Assembly (NCBI GenBank): GCA_903847285.1 | Contig: CAINDH010000145.1 | Coordinates: 1-19,311 of the forward strand | Direction: 5' to 3' | From: an uncultured Verrucomicrobia subdivision 3 bacterium | GTDB taxonomy: Bacteria > Verrucomicrobiota > Verrucomicrobiae > Limisphaerales > UBA11358 | DNA length: 19,311 bases | In this document: positions 16,134 through 19,311 of the stretch, piece by piece | How the letters are laid out: each line of letters begins with the position of its first letter | How positions within the stretch are numbered: the stretch's first letter is position 1 | Made by a program: the position numbers and the translations under genes | Notes under the pieces: model-generated | Database searches by the model: none | The model's input: the letters and a program-made list of their open reading frames with translations, nothing else | Told to the model about the DNA's origin: nothing

Positions 16134-16509
16134 GTCCGTGATGGCCTCCGCCAAGAAAAGGATACGCGGGACAACGTCCGTAACATCCCGGGCGGCATCC
16201 GTGATGTCCCCCATGAAATACCCTATGTCCCCCGCGACGTAGATGATATCCTCCACATTCTCCGGCACATCCCCCACTAAGCCGGGGATATCCCCGCATC
16301 GTCCACCGTGTCCTCCACGAAGCCTAGGACATGCTCCATGACGCGCAGGATGTCCTCCCCGTCGTCCAGGACATCCCATACCTTGTGGCAGACATCCGGA
16401 ATGAAGTTCCGAACATCGTCCGCGACGTAGATGATACCCTCTACGCCATCCAGCACTCCCAGATGATGCAAGGGGCATCCTCTACGTCGTCCGGGACATC
16501 CCAAACTTC
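16134..16509 (+). repeat. Array of 18 degenerate 21-bp units
   Basis: Consecutive units start at 16134, 16155, 16176, 16197, 16218, 16239, 16260, 16281, 16301, 16322, 16343, 16364, 16385, 16406, 16427, 16448, 16469 and 16489. All are 21 nt except those at 16281 and 16469, which are 20 nt. The core is GTCCnnGACATCCC. The best pair (16364 and 16489) agrees at 17 of 21 bases, and a block ending CGCGACGTAGATGAT recurs 188 nt apart (16233 and 16421). On the + strand the units read as heptads such as VQDIPYL, VADIRNE, IRDVPHE and VRDIPNF, with D/N common at the third position, but a TAA (16278) and a TAG (16325) interrupt. The minus strand also reads as heptads ((G/E)D(I/V)xxxV). A further weak unit may precede at 16113. 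This is nearly all of the 551-nt gap between feoB and the esterase. Confidence 0.8.
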
Positions 16510-16532
16510 GTGTGTTTGCGGCAGGCCTGCTT

Positions 16533-16541
16533 TGTGATAAT
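16533..16541 (+). promoter_or_regulatory. Candidate extended -10 element before the esterase gene
   Basis: TGTGATAAT fits an extended -10 (TGn plus GATAAT, 5 of 6 to TATAAT); no good -35 is present. It ends eight bases before the GTG start at 16550, so transcription would begin at, or one or two bases before, the start codon, implying a leaderless or nearly leaderless mRNA. Confidence 0.3.
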
Positions 16542-16549
16542 CTGACTAC

Positions 16550-18325
16550 GTGAATTCCGTTGTCAGAAATCTGTGTGCTCTCGCCATTCTGTTGCTCTGG
16601 TGCGACGGCGTGACGGCAGCCGCGCCTTTCATCACTCCGGTCACGTTTTCACAAGTCACCAACACGACTTACGGACAGAGCGCTTTTGTTGTGGGCAGCA
16701 TCCCGCAGCTCGGTAACTGGTCGGCTACTGCCGCCGTGAAATTGGTGCCCGGCAGCTGCACCAGCTCAAACTGCGTATGGACGGCGACCATCGGCATCCC
16801 TGAAGGCACGAGTTACGAATACAAATTCGTGAAGCGCAACGACTGCGTCACTTGCCTGAGCGATCCCGCGAACATCCTCTGGGAACCGGGCAACAATCGC
16901 ACAGGCAGCACGCCCGACGGCCCCGCCGCACCGTTCAACGGCAAGTCCGTCTACTACTATTCCGGCTGGACGAATGTCTGGCTGTATTACTCCAACAATC
17001 TCACCGGCTGGACCAACCTGCCCATGACTCCGGTGAAGCCCGGGCGCGGCGGCAGCGAGCAGGTCTGGCGTGCAAATGGGGTGGATCGGCTGGGCGCGAC
17101 GAATATCCAGCTCGGATTTTTCTCGGTCATCAACGGCACCAATGCCTACGACAACGCCGGCCGCCCCGGCATGGACTACCAAACGCCGCTCGATGCATTC
17201 GTGGTGCAGGACGGGCAGATTTTTAATTACTGGCCGGCGGCCACGATTTCACCGCCAAGCGTAGTCACCTTCACCGCCACGCCGACAAATGGCATTCAGT
17301 CCCGCACAGTCCGCGTCTATCTACCGCGCGGGTTCACCAACAACGTCGCCAAGCGCTATCCGGTGCTTTACATGAACGATGGCCAGAATCTTTTTCTCGG
17401 CCAGGGAAACTTCGGCGGCTGGAACGCCGATACCAACGCCACTTACCTCATCCGTTTCGGCAAGATGCGCGAGCTCATCATCGTCGGCATTGACAATACC
17501 TCCGACCGCACCTGCGAATACAATCCCTGCAATCTCAACAGTTGCGGCGCGTCCAACACGCTCGCGCCGCGCTATGTGGACTTCGTCATCAACCAGCTCA
17601 AGCCCTACATTGACACCCAATATTCCGTCACCGCCGGCCGCACGCTTACCGACGCCGACAACACAGGCATTGTCGGCTCCTCGCGTGGTGGCCTTTGCGC
17701 CGCGTGGTTCGGCTGGGAACACTCCGACATTTTTCACAAAGTCGGCGGCCTCTCGCCCTCCTTCTGGGGCTGCGACACCACCAAAAACAATCTCGCCAAT
17801 GCCCCCAAACGTCCGCTGCGAATCTACCTCGACAGCGGCAGCGTCGGCGATTTTCCCACCACCGACCCTGTTTGCAATCCCTGCTACGACGGCGAACTTT
17901 ACACCCTCACCGCCCGCGACAACCTGCTCAAAAACGGCTACCTCCTGAACATTGACCTCATGCACTGGATCAGCTACGGCGACCAGCACAACGAATTTTA
18001 TTGGAACCGCCGTCTCCCTCTCTGCTTCCAGTTTTTGTTCCCCACCACCGACGAACCGAACACCATCCTCGATACCGCCGCCCCGCTGCGCATCACCAGT
18101 TTTCAATACTCGAACAACAATTTCACCGTCACCTGGCCGAGTTTCCAGCGCCGTATCTACTCCCTGCTCGGCAGCACCAACCTCGACAATAACCTTTCCA
18201 ACTGGAACACGCTCTACACCGCGCCCGCCGAGGCGCGCCCGTGGAATTACCTCACGGCGCCGCCCACCAACGGCTTCCGCTTCTTCCGCGTGCAGGAACA
18301 AGCCGTTCCGTATTGGCCGAATTGA
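16550..18325 (+). CDS. Secreted multi-domain esterase with starch-binding (CBM20-like) module
   Basis: A 591-residue exported protein. Order: signal peptide (1 to about 25, cleavage near TAAAP); CBM20-like starch-binding module (about 28-122, with GQSAFVVGSIPQLGNW, YEYKFV and WEPGNNR); a second beta-rich module (about 133-225, SGWTNVWLYYSN..GWTNLPM, possibly CBM25/26-like); an esterase-D/Fes type alpha/beta hydrolase (about 238-498); and a C-terminal tail domain (about 513-584) like that of the protein at 2-892. The nucleophile is S378 in GSSRG, the His is H480 in GDQHNEFYW, and the acid is D428 or D434. It probably removes an ester group from, or near, alpha-glucan-type polysaccharide, but the true substrate is unknown. 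Several Cys pairs suggest disulfides. The start is GTG 16550, directly before the signal peptide. No sorting signal is seen at the C terminus. Confidence 0.88.
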   Translation: MNSVVRNLCALAILLLWCDGVTAAAPFITPVTFSQVTNTTYGQSAFVVGSIPQLGNWSATAAVKLVPGSCTSSNCVWTATIGIPEGTSYEYKFVKRNDCVTCLSDPANILWEPGNNRTGSTPDGPAAPFNGKSVYYYSGWTNVWLYYSNNLTGWTNLPMTPVKPGRGGSEQVWRANGVDRLGATNIQLGFFSVINGTNAYDNAGRPGMDYQTPLDAFVVQDGQIFNYWPAATISPPSVVTFTATPTNGIQSRTVRVYLPRGFTNNVAKRYPVLYMNDGQNLFLGQGNFGGWNADTNATYLIRFGKMRELIIVGIDNTSDRTCEYNPCNLNSCGASNTLAPRYVDFVINQLKPYIDTQYSVTAGRTLTDADNTGIVGSSRGGLCAAWFGWEHSDIFHKVGGLSPSFWGCDTTKNNLANAPKRPLRIYLDSGSVGDFPTTDPVCNPCYDGELYTLTARDNLLKNGYLLNIDLMHWISYGDQHNEFYWNRRLPLCFQFLFPTTDEPNTILDTAAPLRITSFQYSNNNFTVTWPSFQRRIYSLLGSTNLDNNLSNWNTLYTAPAEARPWNYLTAPPTNGFRFFRVQEQAVPYWPN

Positions 18326-18347
18326 TTTCGTGCTTAAATCTGGCCGA

Positions 18348-18438
18348 GCGAAGGCGCGGGCAAAGGCGGCATGTGGCCGTCCGCAAGGACTTCCAGTTCG
18401 AGAAATCGGGGATGTGATATTTGCGGACCTCTTCCGCC
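18348..18438 (+). repeat. Dispersed repeat, copy 2 (downstream of the esterase)
   Basis: Begins GCGAAGGCGCGGGCAAAGGC, 22 nt after the esterase stop, and is identical to copy 1 over 63 nt apart from the 2-nt indel; diverged similarity runs to 18438. It has the same orientation relative to the upstream gene as copy 1, but is not followed by the 21-bp array. The pilin-like gene starts 75 nt further on. Confidence 0.9.
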
Positions 18439-18512
18439 AAATCTTCGCTGGTGGCCGAGTCTGGGCATTCCAACTCGCAGAACCTTTGTCTGAAGCCGGT
18501 GTTTGTTAGAAT

Positions 18513-19061
18513 ATGGATTCTGAAAGCAAACCCCGATCAATCCGCTCTTGGTTGCTAACTGCTTTTCTTTTGATGGCAATCGTCGGACTGTTCATTGCGG
18601 TAGCGATTCCAAATTTCGTTGGAGGTGGTCCGAGCAAGTTGAGCAGCGTAATAAATGTCTTACGAGAAATTGACGGCGCTAAAGGATATTGGGCGATGCA
18701 GCATGGTTTTACAAACAACGGCTCACATGCATACGAAATTTCACAACTAGACCTTGCTCCGCTTTTTGTGCACGGGGAAGACAAAGACCGTTTTGACCGT
18801 TTTGGTTTTGGCATTGATAGAAATGGGCGCTTCCACGGCGCTCAAGGTGTTGTCTTTACAATCAACCCATTGGGGATTTCTCCAGAAGCCAAATTCACAA
18901 AAAGTTTCAGATTGAATGACAGGGATTGGTTTTACGGCCCTAAAATTCCCAACGGCACTGTCTTGAGATTTTCCACCAACGCCAATGAATTCGTGGAATA
19001 CGTTCTGCCTGGACAGGAATCCAAGCCCTGCAAATCGTTAAACGAACTACTCGCAAGATAA
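18513..19061 (+). CDS. Membrane-anchored pilin/pseudopilin-like protein lacking a prepilin cleavage motif
   Basis: A 182-residue protein with one N-terminal hydrophobic helix (about 13-33) ending AIPNFV (31-36), followed by VINVLREIDGAKGYWAM (47-62). This matches the mature start of verrucomicrobial type IV pilin/type II secretion pseudopilins (AIPNF, then NLRQIDAAK.QWA), but the hallmark G/A-FTLIE processing site before the helix is absent: the sequence there is KPRSIRSWLLTAF. It is therefore probably a non-processed relative or a decayed pseudopilin. The remainder has a globular, mixed character with no motif I recognise. It is more AT-rich than the esterase. Its stop is one base from the trpB stop on the other strand (19061 and 19063). 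ATG 18513 has no clear Shine-Dalgarno. Confidence 0.7.
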   Translation: MDSESKPRSIRSWLLTAFLLMAIVGLFIAVAIPNFVGGGPSKLSSVINVLREIDGAKGYWAMQHGFTNNGSHAYEISQLDLAPLFVHGEDKDRFDRFGFGIDRNGRFHGAQGVVFTINPLGISPEAKFTKSFRLNDRDWFYGPKIPNGTVLRFSTNANEFVEYVLPGQESKPCKSLNELLAR

Positions 19062-19062
19062 A

Positions 19063-19311
19063 TCACTTCGGCATCTGCAAACCCACCTTGTCCGCCACTT
19101 GCGCCACGTCTTTGTCGCCGCGGCCGGAGAGGTTCACGATGATGATCTGGTCTTTGCCCATCGTCGGCGCGCGTTGGATGACTTCGGCGACGGCGTGCGA
19201 GCTTTCCAGCGCGGGGATGATGCCCTCGAGCCGCGCGAGTTTCATGAAGGCTTCGAGCGCTTTGTCGTCGGTGGCGTAGGTGTATTCCACGCGCTTGGCG
19301 TCGTGCAGGAA
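19063..19311 (-). CDS. trpB: Tryptophan synthase beta subunit, C-terminal end (5' part outside window)
   Basis: The last 82 residues of TrpB, the PLP enzyme that joins indole and serine to make tryptophan. The diagnostic strings are [29 protein letters not shown] (containing the Glu that corresponds to E350 in Salmonella) and NLSGRGDKD, whose Ser (S377 there) contacts the cofactor ring nitrogen. The frame runs off the right edge of the window, so the catalytic lysine is not visible. It converges with the pilin-like gene with one base between the stop codons, leaving no room for a dedicated terminator. Confidence 0.95.
   Translation of the reverse strand, partial: FLHDAKRVEYTYATDDKALEAFMKLARLEGIIPALESSHAVAEVIQRAPTMGKDQIIIVNLSGRGDKDVAQVADKVGLQMPK

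Noticed and set aside
15753..16478. Long minus-strand open frame (241 codons) covering the end of feoB, the dispersed repeat and part of the 21-bp array
   Set aside because: It overlaps feoB antisense for about 245 nt, and its heptads are the reverse reading of the array. It is open mainly because of GC-rich composition and repeat structure.
1..19311. A new defence, mobile or biosynthetic system
   Set aside because: I looked for toxin-antitoxin pairs, nucleases, reverse transcriptases, integrases, transposases and clustered biosynthetic genes on both strands. All substantial genes belong to housekeeping, transport, signalling or secreted-enzyme families.

Overview
The window looks like chromosomal DNA of a member of the Verrucomicrobiota, most likely a Pedosphaera/Limisphaerales-type bacterium. 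The evidence is a lipoprotein that I recognise from memory as the exosortase-associated TIGR04073 family, a secreted protein with VTDRF / TDVxYGxNxFYYLR repeats, a characteristic C-terminal W..L / FYRL tail domain on two secreted proteins, and housekeeping proteins that read as verrucomicrobial. No database search was possible, so the taxon is an inference. Few start codons have an obvious Shine-Dalgarno motif.

Layout. 2-892 (+) is the C-terminal end of a large repetitive secreted protein, cut by the window edge, with a twelve-copy octapeptide array. 974-4282 (-) is an 1102-residue MASE1-PAS hybrid histidine kinase with a degenerate receiver, a true receiver and an Hpt domain. 4515-8064 (+) is pgi-mnmG, clearly more AT-rich than its surroundings. 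A near-perfect ParB-binding (parS-like) palindrome lies inside an inserted segment of mnmG. 8065-8333 has no recognisable gene. 8334-9713 (+) is tatA-tatC, the twin-arginine translocase, with an unusually long TatC. 9777-10211 (+) is the TIGR04073-like lipoprotein, followed by a clear intrinsic terminator. 10282-10575 (+) is a small ABM-fold monooxygenase.

10615-13508 (-) holds deoA, fabF and acpP, with transcription running acpP to fabF to deoA. acpP encodes the acyl carrier protein and fabF the elongating condensing enzyme; deoA sits 15 nt behind fabF. A strong two-part hairpin separates acpP from fabF. A divergent 187-nt spacer leads to feoA-feoB (13696-15998, +), the ferrous iron uptake pair, overlapping by ATGA. 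Between feoB and the next gene lies the least ordinary DNA in the window: one copy of a dispersed repeat of about 95 bp, running into an array of 18 degenerate 21-bp units (16134-16509). Next is a secreted, starch-binding-module esterase (16550-18325, +), a second copy of the dispersed repeat, a pilin-like membrane protein that lacks the prepilin processing motif (18513-19061, +), and the 3' end of trpB (19063-19311, -), which continues beyond the window.

Most of the window is ordinary core metabolism, transport and signalling. I see no defence system, CRISPR array, integrase, transposase or RNA gene. The observations most worth following up are the 21-bp array, the parS-like site hidden in mnmG, the dispersed repeat placed just behind two genes, and the AT-rich pgi-mnmG segment whose composition changes inside mnmG.
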